Origin: Rikenellaceae bacterium
GTDB taxonomy: Bacteria; Bacteroidota; Bacteroidia; Bacteroidales; Rikenellaceae
DNA: 64,000 bases
Reading direction: 5' to 3'
NCBI GenBank assembly: GCA_015060005.1
Contig: SUZI01000001.1
Location: 1 to 64,000 of the forward strand
Shown here in pieces: positions 28,386 through 38,720 of the stretch. Position 1 is the stretch's first letter, and each line of letters opens with the position of its first letter. A program made the position numbers and the translations under genes. The notes under the pieces are model-generated. The model ran no database searches. It saw only the letters and a list, made by a program, of their open reading frames with translations, and was not told the origin of the DNA.

Positions 28386-31300
28386 TTAGCTGTTTTGCTG
28401 CTTTAACATCTTCTTCTGACGACGCTTCTCACCACGTACGGCAAAGGTAGCGTAGAGGGTTGGGATGAAGATAAGTGTAATGAGGGTCGAGAATGACAAT
28501 CCCCACGCCACAGACATACCCAACGAGTTCCACATCTCAGAACCTACACCATTACCTACCGCCATAGGAATCATACCCAACACTGTTGTAAGAGTGGTCA
28601 TCAAGATAGGACGCAGACGGCTTCGACCTGCTGTAACAACAGCCTCAAGGATACCCATACCACGCTCACGACAGAGGATAGTGTAGTCGATAAGCACGAT
28701 ACCGTTGTTCACCACGATACCCACCAACATCAATATACCCAACAATGACATTACGTTCAAAGGTACTCCCGTAATAGCCAGACCGATAACAACACCGACA
28801 ACAGCAAATGGGATAGAGAACATAATAACGAATGGGTCTACCAACGACTCAAACTGCGATGCCATAATCACATACACAAGGATAATCATCAACGCCATCA
28901 AAAGGAACAAGTCGCCGAAGGTCTCCTGCTGATCCTCGTATGTACCACTGAGCTGCCATACATAACCTGCAGGGAACTCGATGCTCTCCATACCCTCGGT
29001 AGTAGCGGCGATAACTTCACTCATAGCGTAGCCCGTAGCAACAACGCCCGTAACGGTGATATAACGCTCACGGTCCTTACGCTCGATGGTAGGAGGTGAG
29101 TATGACTCGACAACCTTACCCAGGTCGCGAATCTTCACGCCCTTGCCCTGAGAGTTATAGATTGTGATATTCTCAATATCGGCAATAGACTCACGGAAAG
29201 GCTTATCGTAACGTACACGGATATCGTACTCATCACCATCCTCACGATAGTAAGAGGTAACAGAGCCATTGATACGGTTACGCAGGTAAGCCGAGGCTGT
29301 GGTAACGTCGATACCATTCTGAGCCAACTTCTCCAAATCGAAGTCGACGTGATACTCCGGAGTATACTCATCACGCGACACGGTAACCTCCGAGCAACCA
29401 TCCAAGCCGAGCATCATCTGCTGAATCTGCTTTGCAAGGTTATCGGTGATATCGAAATCGTAACCATAGACCTCGATATCGACTGTACTCTGTCCCATAC
29501 CGCCTCGCTGGCCCGACTCGTTGACATTGTAGGTGCGGATGATAGAGTACTCGTTGAGGATGCCACGAATAACATCACCAATCTCAGAGAGCTTACGCTC
29601 ACGCTCGGTCTTCTTCAGAAGAGCCATATTCATCGTGATGAGGTGAGTACCGTTATCCTGCATCGAAGCGAAGAGGTTGTCCGAGTCAGCCTGTCCCTCA
29701 CGAACAGAAAGAGTCTTAATCTCGGGCACAGCCTCGCGGATACGCTTCTCCAACTCGAGAGCAAGTTCACGTGTGATATCCTGACGTGTACCCACAGGGA
29801 GCTCGATAGTAGCACTCATCTGAGCATTATCCTGCACAGGGAAGAACTCTGTCTTGAGCTGTGAGCCCAAGCCGTACATCACGCCCACAAAGAGGAGCAA
29901 AGCACCCAAAAGAACAACAAAACGATGCGTTACACACCACTTCAACGCCGCACCATAAACCTTATTGAACGCCTCCATAACAGCGTCAATCTTACCCTGG
30001 AACCAAGCCTTCTTTGGATTCTTCTTCATCATCAAAGAACACAACACTGGAGTGAAGGTGATAGCTGCTGCTGTCGAGACAACGAGTGTGATGGTAACCA
30101 TCCAACCCATTGAGTTGAACAAGATACCCGCCATACCTGTAACCATTGTCAAAGGCAAGAACACCGCGATAGTGGTCAACGTACCACCCATCACAGAGAT
30201 ACCCACCTCCTTGGTTGCGAAGATAGCAGCCTGCTTAGGCATAGCTCCACGGTCGATATGCGAAGTGATATTCTCCAACACCACAATAGCGTTATCCACA
30301 ACCATACCGATAGCGATAGAGAGTGATGACATTGTGATGATGTTGAGTGTCTCACCTGTAGCCAGGATGTAAACGATAGCTGCCAACAGTGATATTGGAA
30401 TAGTCAACACGACAACAATAGTCGCACGCCAGCGTCCCAGGAAGAGGAACACAACGAGCATCACGAGGATGAACGTCGTAGCAATAGTATCACGCAACGA
30501 GTTAACGGTGTGGATAATATTATCTGATGTGTCGACGATAGTTGTCAACTTAACATCCGAAGGAAGAGTCTCCTGGATGTGTACCAGGTGCTCCTTAACA
30601 TCGGTAGCAATCTCCACAGCGTTAGCACCCGACTTCTTCTGGATGATAATCATACCACCCTGCTCACCATTGATAAATGCCTCCTGGATACGCTCCTGGA
30701 TGGTATCCTCGATAGAGGCAACGTCGCTCAGATAGATAGGTGCTCCATTGCGATAGCCTACAACAAGATGACGCAACTCCGATGGATCCTCGAACTCGTG
30801 GTCAACACGCAAAGAGTAGACGTTTGAGCCCACGTCGAAAGTACCCGCAGGGGTGTTACGGTTAGCAGCCGAGATAGCAGCCGAGATAGACTCGATAGTA
30901 AGACCGTATGCCTCCAACTTATTAGGGTTACAATAGACCTGAATCTCTCGCTCGGGGATACCGGCGATAGATACAGTACCCACACCGCTGACACGTGCTA
31001 AAGGTGTAGCAACCTGGTCGTCCAAAATCTTATACAGACCACTCATACTCTCCTCTGCGGTAACACCCACCATCAAGACAGGAATCATATCAGAAGAGAA
31101 CTTAAAGATGGTTGGCTGGCTCACGCCATCGGGTAGTGTGGTGAGCAAATCGAGCTTATCACGCACATCATTTGCCAAAACATCAATATCGTAGCCATAC
31201 TCAAACTCCAACATCACAACAGAGATGTTCTCCTTAGAGTTTGAAGTGATGTGCTTCAGGTGGTCAACACCATTCAATACGTTCTCGACAGGGCGAGTAA

Positions 31301-31487
31301 CGTTGTTCTCAATATCCTCGGCACTTGCTCCAGGATACGAAGTCATAACCATCATAGCGTTTGACTCGATATCGGGCAAGAGGTCGATACCCAAGCGAGA
31401 GAGTGAGAACATACCCATAATACCTATCGTGATGAACAGGATTATGGTCGTAATCGGGTTTTTAACCGATGTCTTATAAATATTCAT
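28386..31487 (-). CDS. RND-family efflux transporter (AcrB/HAE1-like inner membrane subunit)
   Basis: 1033 aa, MNIYKTSVKNPITTIILFITIGIMGMFSLSRLGIDLLPDIE, GMVVDNAIVVLENI and VGIVVNNGIVLIDY. Confidence 0.96.
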   Translation of the reverse strand: MNIYKTSVKNPITTIILFITIGIMGMFSLSRLGIDLLPDIESNAMMVMTSYPGASAEDIENNVTRPVENVLNGVDHLKHITSNSKENISVVMLEFEYGYDIDVLANDVRDKLDLLTTLPDGVSQPTIFKFSSDMIPVLMVGVTAEESMSGLYKILDDQVATPLARVSGVGTVSIAGIPEREIQVYCNPNKLEAYGLTIESISAAISAANRNTPAGTFDVGSNVYSLRVDHEFEDPSELRHLVVGYRNGAPIYLSDVASIEDTIQERIQEAFINGEQGGMIIIQKKSGANAVEIATDVKEHLVHIQETLPSDVKLTTIVDTSDNIIHTVNSLRDTIATTFILVMLVVFLFLGRWRATIVVVLTIPISLLAAIVYILATGETLNIITMSSLSIAIGMVVDNAIVVLENITSHIDRGAMPKQAAIFATKEVGISVMGGTLTTIAVFLPLTMVTGMAGILFNSMGWMVTITLVVSTAAAITFTPVLCSLMMKKNPKKAWFQGKIDAVMEAFNKVYGAALKWCVTHRFVVLLGALLLFVGVMYGLGSQLKTEFFPVQDNAQMSATIELPVGTRQDITRELALELEKRIREAVPEIKTLSVREGQADSDNLFASMQDNGTHLITMNMALLKKTERERKLSEIGDVIRGILNEYSIIRTYNVNESGQRGGMGQSTVDIEVYGYDFDITDNLAKQIQQMMLGLDGCSEVTVSRDEYTPEYHVDFDLEKLAQNGIDVTTASAYLRNRINGSVTSYYREDGDEYDIRVRYDKPFRESIADIENITIYNSQGKGVKIRDLGKVVESYSPPTIERKDRERYITVTGVVATGYAMSEVIAATTEGMESIEFPAGYVWQLSGTYEDQQETFGDLFLLMALMIILVYVIMASQFESLVDPFVIMFSIPFAVVGVVIGLAITGVPLNVMSLLGILMLVGIVVNNGIVLIDYTILCRERGMGILEAVVTAGRSRLRPILMTTLTTVLGMIPMAVGNGVGSEMWNSLGMSVAWGLSFSTLITLIFIPTLYATFAVRGEKRRQKKMLKQQNS

Positions 31488-31493
31488 CGTCTA

Positions 31494-32525
31494 TTACTCA
31501 TTAACAATTTCAACCTTCATTCCATCCTTCAATGCTGTGTTACCAGAGGTAATGATTACATCACCTGGCTCCAAGCCTGACAAAATCTCGTAGGTAGCAC
31601 CCTCGCGAACACCTAACTCAACGACGTGAATCTTAGCTGTGCCATCATCCTGCAACACATACACGTGGCGGTCGCCTGAGCCGAGCAACTTAACTACAGC
31701 CTGGTCGGGAACAACGATGCTATGACGTGTACCATAGTTCATCGTAACGCGTGCGTACATACCTGGTTTGAGCTGCTCCTTACCATTTGCGACGGTAATC
31801 TCCACCTCAAAAGTGCGGGTTGCAGTGTCGATAGATGGGGTAACGCGTGATACCTTACCCTTGAAGGTCTCCGAAGGAAGAGCGTCGACAACAACGTCAA
31901 CCTCCATACCCTTCTTCACGTATGAATAGAGGCTCTCCGACACGTTGATGAAGATCTTTGCAGGGTTAATCTTCTGAACAACAAAGATTGGCTGACCTGC
32001 TACCATATCGCCCTCGTCGTAGTTACGTGCAGTAACAACGCCCGAGATAGGCGAGGTGAGTGTGGTGTTCTCCAGCAAGTTCTCATAGGTGAGCTTCGAC
32101 ACCTCGTAGGCAGTCTTCACAGCCTCCCAATTAGCCTTCGACTCGCCACCGAACTTATAGAGCTCGTCGGCACGCTCGAAAGATGCCTTATTGTTATCGT
32201 ACTGTGCCTTAGCCTGAGAGAGAGCCGACTCATCCAAAACAGCAACCTTCTGACCAGCATAAACCTTATCGCCTACGTCAACCATCAGCTTAGAGATACG
32301 ACGTGGCTGCTGAGGGGTGATGTTGTTGATGGTATAACCCTCGACATTACCTGTAAAGACGCTCTTGAGCTGAACATCCTGAGCGGTAGCAACCTCGGTT
32401 GTTACCTTACGTACAGGCTCCTTCTTCTCTTGCTGAGCAGCCTTCTTCTCCGAGCCTGAGCAAGCAACGCCTGCTACAAAAACACATCCAACGAGGAGTG
32501 TCTTAAAAACTTGATTCATCTTCAT
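31494..32525 (-). CDS. RND efflux periplasmic adaptor (MFP/HlyD-family) lipoprotein
   Basis: Lipobox GVAC; VGDKVYAGQKVAVLDES and LTSPISGVVTARNYDEGDMV. Confidence 0.94.
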   Translation of the reverse strand: MKMNQVFKTLLVGCVFVAGVACSGSEKKAAQQEKKEPVRKVTTEVATAQDVQLKSVFTGNVEGYTINNITPQQPRRISKLMVDVGDKVYAGQKVAVLDESALSQAKAQYDNNKASFERADELYKFGGESKANWEAVKTAYEVSKLTYENLLENTTLTSPISGVVTARNYDEGDMVAGQPIFVVQKINPAKIFINVSESLYSYVKKGMEVDVVVDALPSETFKGKVSRVTPSIDTATRTFEVEITVANGKEQLKPGMYARVTMNYGTRHSIVVPDQAVVKLLGSGDRHVYVLQDDGTAKIHVVELGVREGATYEILSGLEPGDVIITSGNTALKDGMKVEIVNE

Positions 32526-32540
32526 ATCTTTTTCTGTTTT

Positions 32541-33890
32541 TTAGTTTTCCTGTGATAATGTACCCTTAACCTTCTCAAGCGACACCTGATTTACGAGGTA
32601 GTTGTAGATAGCTGTGCTACGCGACAACTCCGCCTGAGTATATGCCAACTGTGAGTTATCGATGTCGACCAAAGTACCGCCGCCGACCTCATAACGCTTA
32701 ACAGCGATGTCGTAACCACGCTTAGCCTGCGAGATAGTCTGCGACGAGGCGTGATACTGCTTGAGGTTGGTCTCCATAGTGGTAGAATACTGCATCATAG
32801 CGGTATGCAGCTGACGCTCGGCATTCTCACGCTGAAGCTGGATATTCTGCAGATTAATCTTTGCCTGAGCCAACTCTGCACGACGCTTACCGCCCGAGAA
32901 GATAGGAATATTGAGGCTCAAGATAGCCACCGAATATGGATTCCACTGATAGTTGCTGAACTTGAAGTCCTCTGCCATCGATGTGATGTTGTAGTTGATG
33001 CTGAGAGCCAAAGTAGGCAAATTGGTTGACTTAACCATCTCGACCGACTTCTCCAACATACGCTCCTGGATATCCAACTGACGAATTGTAGTGTTGTTAT
33101 CCAGATTGAGATTCATATCGATATGAGCATTCATCAAAGCCTCGAAATCGGCGAGTGAGCCCGCACAGTCGATATCCTTATCCAAATCCAAGCCCAGCAG
33201 AGCCTTCAGCTGCCACAAAGCTACCACGATAGAGTTCTGTGCATTGAACACATTAGGCTCGGCATTAGCAACCGACACCTGCGAGGTGATGTAGTCGTAC
33301 TCCGAAACCTGTCCCACCTTATATCGCTTCTCAACAATCTTATGATTCTCGACAGCATTGTCATACACTCGCTTATAGACGTTGTAAGAGTCCTTAGCCA
33401 AGAGCACCTGGTAGAAAGCCTTTGATACCTGCTCCACCATATCGACACGTGAGCCACGAGCCTGCTCAACAGCCAACTCGACATCCATAGCCGAGAGCTT
33501 CAATGACTTCCACAACTGGGCATTTACAACAGGCATAGCAGCCTGAAGACCAGCACTATAGTTGTTGGCTGTACCCACCTCAATGGTCTGACCAGCGAAG
33601 TGCAGACGCTGTTTCTTGATGTAACGCTGATAAGTAGCCGAAGCTGATATCTCAGGCCACAAAGCGGCATAAGTACCACGCTTAGCATACTTCTTTGCCT
33701 CGACCGTCTGGTCGGCAATCTGCACCGTCGGATTCTCCTCCAAAGCAATACGCAGTGCATCCTCCAAAGTCAACATCAGCACCTGAGCATCCTGCTGTGG
33801 CTGGGGCTCAGAGGCTGTCTCCTGTGCCATCGTTGGCACCGCTACAGCGACGCAAAGAAGCGTCAGTAACGTAGAAAAGAGATTTTTCAT
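32541..33890 (-). CDS. TolC-family outer membrane efflux protein
   Basis: Signal peptide; LTLEDALRIALEENPTVQIA; coiled-coil OEP repeats. Confidence 0.94.
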   Translation of the reverse strand: MKNLFSTLLTLLCVAVAVPTMAQETASEPQPQQDAQVLMLTLEDALRIALEENPTVQIADQTVEAKKYAKRGTYAALWPEISASATYQRYIKKQRLHFAGQTIEVGTANNYSAGLQAAMPVVNAQLWKSLKLSAMDVELAVEQARGSRVDMVEQVSKAFYQVLLAKDSYNVYKRVYDNAVENHKIVEKRYKVGQVSEYDYITSQVSVANAEPNVFNAQNSIVVALWQLKALLGLDLDKDIDCAGSLADFEALMNAHIDMNLNLDNNTTIRQLDIQERMLEKSVEMVKSTNLPTLALSINYNITSMAEDFKFSNYQWNPYSVAILSLNIPIFSGGKRRAELAQAKINLQNIQLQRENAERQLHTAMMQYSTTMETNLKQYHASSQTISQAKRGYDIAVKRYEVGGGTLVDIDNSQLAYTQAELSRSTAIYNYLVNQVSLEKVKGTLSQEN

Positions 33891-33908
33891 ACCAATAAAA
33901 TTTTATAC

Positions 33909-34568
33909 CTAATTAACGTTTTTGTTTCTTCTCTCCTCGAGTGTTGCAGGGCGTGGCTCGCGAGCCAATATCTCGTCGATGAGCTGCAAACCCTTCTGCG
34001 AAGCCAAGCCTCGCAGGAAATTAACTACCATAGCACCAAACGCCTCCTCGCGAGTAACATTCTCGGGCAAAACGATATCGCGATTACTCATCAATACACC
34101 CGCCGTAGTTAGGAACAATCGTGCCATAAGCTCAATGTCGACGTGCTCGTCGAGATAGCCCTCCTCACGGCATTTGTCAAGAGCATATTGCAAGCCATTC
34201 AAGCCTCTGTCGGCGTGATAACGCTGCACACGCTCGTGGACATTGGGGTAGAATTTCTTCAAATTGGTCGTAAGACGACACTCCACATCACCCGAATGTC
34301 CATTATTACACAACGACTTAACACTCTCAAGCAAGATCTCCAACATATTGTTCAACTGCTCGGCTTTAGCCGACAACTCGGCATATCGCTGCTCCATATA
34401 ACATACTATGCCCTCGTAGAGCAGCTCCTCCTTATCGCCGAAAAGCTCATACAAAGTACGTTTCGACATACCCATCTCGTTGGCTACGTCATCCATACGC
34501 ACAGACTTGATACCAAGTGTAACAATCACCTGGGCTACGTGCTGCACTACTTTTTCTCGTTGTGTCAT
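33909..34568 (-). CDS. TetR/AcrR-family transcriptional regulator
   Basis: VVQHVAQVIVTLGIKSVRMDDVANEMGMSKRTLYELFGDKEEL; start set at MTQREK. Confidence 0.9.
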   Translation of the reverse strand: MTQREKVVQHVAQVIVTLGIKSVRMDDVANEMGMSKRTLYELFGDKEELLYEGIVCYMEQRYAELSAKAEQLNNMLEILLESVKSLCNNGHSGDVECRLTTNLKKFYPNVHERVQRYHADRGLNGLQYALDKCREEGYLDEHVDIELMARLFLTTAGVLMSNRDIVLPENVTREEAFGAMVVNFLRGLASQKGLQLIDEILAREPRPATLEERRNKNVN

Positions 34569-34738
34569 ACTCTTTACACTATTTAACGCGTGCAAAAATA
34601 GTAATAGAAAACTGAAAAACAAAAAAAGTTTTCAAGTTTTTGCGTTTTCTACCCATTTAGTGTACAAAATGACCAATGCGACTTGGTTGGTCGATATTAC
34701 ACGGAACAACACAAATTTGAATACAGGACAAAAAAGAA

Positions 34739-34775
34739 CCTCGATTTATGGCTGCAAATGTAACCTAAATCGAGG
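34739..34775 (-). terminator. Terminator of the lgt-HU/SPOR-gtrA gene string
   Basis: CCTCGATTTA…TAAATCGAGG; on the minus strand followed by TTCTTTTTTG. Confidence 0.65.
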
Positions 34776-34823
34776 TAATAGAGTGAAACTTTTTAGAGCA
34801 CAAATTGACCTATTTGGTCGTTT

Positions 34824-35309
34824 CTATGAGTTCTGCTTACGAAAGGTAAAATATCTGCCTGCTACGTAACTATATGAGACAGTAACAACAGTAGTAAGTG
34901 CCTTGGCAGGGGTAGGCCAGATACCACACACCTCGACAAAAAACTTAATACACAGATAGTTAAGCAATAGCGAGCCTACAACCGACAGAGCATAACGCAC
35001 AATCTGTCGCCAACCGCTATACTGCACAGCACAAAAGACCACATTGCGATTGAGCCAGAACCCTATGAAAAAGGTAATCGGGAAGACGACTAAAAGCGTA
35101 GCCACGTGGGGCGAGATAACCACATCGCCCACGACAACAAACTGCTTGGCTACGACATAGTGGTAGACTAAGAAATACCACACCACATCCAGCACCATAT
35201 TACCACCTCCGCACGCTGCATAACGGAAAATCTGCGGCGAGAAGATGGTTGAAAAAGGCTTGACGTAGAACTTATCGATAAGCCCCGATATGCAGCGAGC
35301 CAGACTCAT
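34824..35309 (-). CDS. GtrA-like membrane protein
   Basis: Four TM helices; FRYAACGGGNMVLDVVWYFLVYHYV, IGFWLNRNVVF and YVAGRYFTFRK. Confidence 0.85.
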   Translation of the reverse strand: MSLARCISGLIDKFYVKPFSTIFSPQIFRYAACGGGNMVLDVVWYFLVYHYVVAKQFVVVGDVVISPHVATLLVVFPITFFIGFWLNRNVVFCAVQYSGWRQIVRYALSVVGSLLLNYLCIKFFVEVCGIWPTPAKALTTVVTVSYSYVAGRYFTFRKQNS

Positions 35310-36184
35310 TACTTCGCACTATAAATCCACAAGCCTGCGATAGGAGAGCGGTTGACATAACGCTGACACTCCGACGAAGAGTTGCTGCCGAAGATGGTTA
35401 CCATATATTTATTTTTATAAGGTATAACGCGACACTCCACCGTCTCATCCTTACGTTGTGCCTGCTCGACTCCCTTCGCCGCATTCTGCTCGGTAGAGAA
35501 GACGCCATAGACCACATAATAGCTAAACGCAGAAGCCGACGCCTCGACAACGGGCTCTGCCGCAACAGTAGGCGTAGCAGCCTCAACACTCTCGGGCATA
35601 ACCGCTGTGGACAAACTATCAGCAGCCGCAACAGCGAGCGAATCTGCCACAGCGACCTCCTCCGCAGGAGTAGTTACCACGGCAACAGGGTGTTCCGCCT
35701 CTGCCCTCGGTGCTCGCGGATTACCCATATAGGCGTAGTAGAACAATCCGCCCGAGATAGCAACGCAGACAAGGCATAGCAGATAAATCCACCAATGAGA
35801 GCCACTCTTAATAATGAGAGTCTTTGTGCCATTAGGGTTTATAAGTCGCGTAAAGCCATCCTCCATACGGAAACTCTTGTCAACAAGCTCGCCCACACCC
35901 TCAATCTGAAGATGGTTTTCGTGGCGAGTCTTGGAGAGCCAACGAGAATAGATATCCTGTGCCTGCTCCTGGCTACACATAGCTATACGCACAATCTCGC
36001 TCACCAACGAGTCAGCCCTCTCCTGAGAGGAGAATGCCACGACATTGCGAGGCGAGAGGAGCTTATGGGATGAGATACGACGTGCCGCCTGACGCTCTAC
36101 ATAGAGCGTACCGACCTCGGGCAAATAGATGCCTCGACCGCTAACCAATGCGTTGTAAATTATCTTATTAACCTCTCCAACCAT
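35309..36184 (-). CDS. HU-CCDC81-like/SPOR-domain single-pass membrane protein
   Basis: N-terminal VNKIIYNALVSGRGIYLPEVGTLYVERQAA (HU-like), TM at about residues 130-150, C-terminal SPOR-like YYVVYGVFSTEQNAAKGVEQAQRK…YMVTIFGSNSSSECQRY. Confidence 0.85.
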   Translation of the reverse strand: MVGEVNKIIYNALVSGRGIYLPEVGTLYVERQAARRISSHKLLSPRNVVAFSSQERADSLVSEIVRIAMCSQEQAQDIYSRWLSKTRHENHLQIEGVGELVDKSFRMEDGFTRLINPNGTKTLIIKSGSHWWIYLLCLVCVAISGGLFYYAYMGNPRAPRAEAEHPVAVVTTPAEEVAVADSLAVAAADSLSTAVMPESVEAATPTVAAEPVVEASASAFSYYVVYGVFSTEQNAAKGVEQAQRKDETVECRVIPYKNKYMVTIFGSNSSSECQRYVNRSPIAGLWIYSAK

Positions 36185-36190
36185 AACTTG

Positions 36191-37045
36191 TTACCTTTTA
36201 TTGAATTTTGTAGGCATACCGATAGGGAAACCTCCGCGGCTACCCTTCCAGATACACCATATAGCCATAATAATAAATGGGATACTGAGCAACTGTCCCA
36301 TATTGAGCAACATATCAGCCTCAAACTCCTCCTGGTCGAGCTTCACCAACTCGATGAAAAAACGCGTAAGGAAGATACCCAGAACACCCACACCAAACAT
36401 AACGCCCGACTTACGGCGTGCCATATCCTTCTTAAAGTAGAGCCATACAAGCACAACGAAAGTTATCAGATAGCAGATAGCCTCGTAGAGCTGCGTCGGA
36501 TGTTGTGCAGGCACCATATCGACAGGCAAGCCCAAATTTTCCCTCAGACGCATAAACTTAAAGCCCCAAGGCAGGGTCGTCGTCGAGCCTACAATCTCCG
36601 AGTTAAGCAGATTGCCGATACGCACGAACATACCGCCAATAGCAACGGGTATCATCAGGCGGTCTAACCACCATATATATGGCATCTTGCACTTACGTGA
36701 TGTAATCCACATACCGAGCAACATACCGATAGCCGAGCCGTGGCTCGCCATACCACCGTTGCGTATCTCGGTGAGCATAGCCCAAGGCTTGGTGATATAG
36801 TAGTCGAACTCGTAAAACAAGCAATGACCGATACGTGCACCCAAGATTGCACCCAAAATAATCCAGATGAAGCCTGTCTCAATAATCTTTGGAGAGTAAC
36901 CCTCACGCGACGCAAAGACGGTCATAATACGCTCGCCCAACAGCAGAGCAAGCACCCACATAAGACCATAGTAACGGAGCTCGAAGCTGCCGATAGTAAA
37001 CATCGCAGGGTCGACATCCCAGACTATGTATAACATTTCACTCAT
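36191..37045 (-). CDS. lgt: Prolipoprotein diacylglyceryl transferase
   Basis: RYYGLMWVLALLLG, GARIGHCLFYE, GGMASHGSAIGMLLG, RIGNLLNSEIVG and HPTQLYEAICY. Confidence 0.96.
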   Translation of the reverse strand: MSEMLYIVWDVDPAMFTIGSFELRYYGLMWVLALLLGERIMTVFASREGYSPKIIETGFIWIILGAILGARIGHCLFYEFDYYITKPWAMLTEIRNGGMASHGSAIGMLLGMWITSRKCKMPYIWWLDRLMIPVAIGGMFVRIGNLLNSEIVGSTTTLPWGFKFMRLRENLGLPVDMVPAQHPTQLYEAICYLITFVVLVWLYFKKDMARRKSGVMFGVGVLGIFLTRFFIELVKLDQEEFEADMLLNMGQLLSIPFIIMAIWCIWKGSRGGFPIGMPTKFNKR

Positions 37046-37063
37046 ACCCTATCAGCGATATAC

Positions 37064-38107
37064 TTAGTTTGTTGTCTCCTCCTTAGTCTTGATAGCAAAG
37101 GCAAATGTAGTGCCTACGCCCAACTCACTACGCACGTTCATACGCTCGCCATGAGCCTCAACGATATGCTTCACGATAGCCAAGCCAAGACCTGTACCAC
37201 CCTGCTCACGAGAGCGGCCCTTATCGACACGATAGAAACGCTCGAAGATACGTGGCATATCCTCCTTGGAGATACCTACGCCATTATCCTCAACCTCAAC
37301 CAGCACCTTGCCCAACATATCACGGAAATTAATCTTCACGAAGCCACCCTCCTTACCGTAGTGGATAGCATTGATAATGAGGTTGACCAAGACCTGACCT
37401 GTGTAGTGCTTATCGGCAACAACCCAGAACTTCGATGGCAGCGAGTCGGCACCCTTAACAATAAGCTGAATCTTACGCTTCGACGCCTCCATCTCCAGCT
37501 GCTCGACAATCTCCTTAGCCAAAGCCACGACATCGAAACGCTCCATCTTCAGACGGTTCATATCGTTCTCCAACTTTGAGATTGTATCCAGGTCGTTCAC
37601 GATATTTATCAGACGGTCGATACTCTTCTCGGCACGCTCGAGATATTTACGGTTGATAAGCTCATCCTCCAAACCACCGTCCAAGAGCGTTGAGATATAG
37701 CCCTGAATGTTGAAAATAGGGGTCTTAAGCTCGTGAGCCACATTGCCTAAATATTGTTTACGGAACGCCTCGTTATCCTTCAGACGTGAAATCTCCTTAT
37801 CGTTATCGTTAACCCACGCTGTGAGCTCCTCCGAGATATTCTCGACGTGCTTATCCTTCATCTCGTCGACAATCTCCGTAGTGTGCACATCGCGTGAAAG
37901 CACCATCGAGTAGATTGGCTTGAGTTTATATGCCACATAAGACTTCATCATCAAGAGGAAGTAGACCGACAACAAACCAAACACAGCCACAGCCGCGATG
38001 AGAGTTATCCACCAAGCAACATCCTGCCATACCATAACACCCACCAGGAGGAGTGTAGGCACCAATGCCATCAATAACGAAGCATTCTCTTTAGTCTTGA
38101 TTTTCAT
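37064..38107 (-). CDS. Sensor histidine kinase (PhoR-like, two TM)
   Basis: H-box FLGNVAHELKTPIFNIQGY-type, N-box NLIINAIHYGK, DNGVGI and GGTGLGLAIVKHIVEAHG. Confidence 0.94.
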   Translation of the reverse strand: MKIKTKENASLLMALVPTLLLVGVMVWQDVAWWITLIAAVAVFGLLSVYFLLMMKSYVAYKLKPIYSMVLSRDVHTTEIVDEMKDKHVENISEELTAWVNDNDKEISRLKDNEAFRKQYLGNVAHELKTPIFNIQGYISTLLDGGLEDELINRKYLERAEKSIDRLINIVNDLDTISKLENDMNRLKMERFDVVALAKEIVEQLEMEASKRKIQLIVKGADSLPSKFWVVADKHYTGQVLVNLIINAIHYGKEGGFVKINFRDMLGKVLVEVEDNGVGISKEDMPRIFERFYRVDKGRSREQGGTGLGLAIVKHIVEAHGERMNVRSELGVGTTFAFAIKTKEETTN

Positions 38108-38124
38108 ATCAATGTTGTTTTTAG

Positions 38125-38718
38125 TTAATACATTATCATTCTGCCTACCACGCGATAGACACTCTTCACATCAGCCTTCTGCAGCACGACATCCTCTACC
38201 TCGGCAGAAGCTGCCGCCAAGCGTAGCGACTCGCCATCGACATAGGCTACCTGACGCAAAAGTACAAATTCGGGATGCTCCACAACACACAACACACCCT
38301 CGCCGAGAGCATTAACGTCTGTTTTTGCCAAAAATACGACCTCCCCCGCCTGCACCTGTCCCGCCATAGCGTCATCGGTGTTGCGGAAGGCACAATCGCA
38401 CGCAGAAAGATGCGGCACGCTGAGCTGCATCTCGGGCATAGCCCTCTCATCGTGAAGCGACTCGATAGCCTTATAAAGAGGCACCGTTGCCTTCTCGCTG
38501 ACAAACATTTGACCCTCACCCGAGAGGAGCCAACCGACGCTTATCTGCGGGAAATACTCTGCTACACGCTGTGCAAACTTGAGCGAGATACCCATCTTAC
38601 CAAACTTAATCTGGTAGATTATCTCGGCACGCTTCAAGCCTATGTGGTGTGCGAAGAAATTTGCAGTCATCCCACTCCACTCTATAACTTTACTAAGACG
38701 CTCCCAAGCTGTTGTCAT
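38125..38718 (-). CDS. HTH transcriptional regulator with S24/LexA-like C-terminal fold (apparently non-catalytic)
   Basis: N-terminal helical HTH (WERLSKVIEWSGMTANFFAHHIGLKRAEIIYQIKFGK); C-terminal S24-like AGQVQAGEVVFLAKTDVNALGEGVLCVV. Confidence 0.75.
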   Translation of the reverse strand: MTTAWERLSKVIEWSGMTANFFAHHIGLKRAEIIYQIKFGKMGISLKFAQRVAEYFPQISVGWLLSGEGQMFVSEKATVPLYKAIESLHDERAMPEMQLSVPHLSACDCAFRNTDDAMAGQVQAGEVVFLAKTDVNALGEGVLCVVEHPEFVLLRQVAYVDGESLRLAAASAEVEDVVLQKADVKSVYRVVGRMIMY

Positions 38719-38720
38719 AT

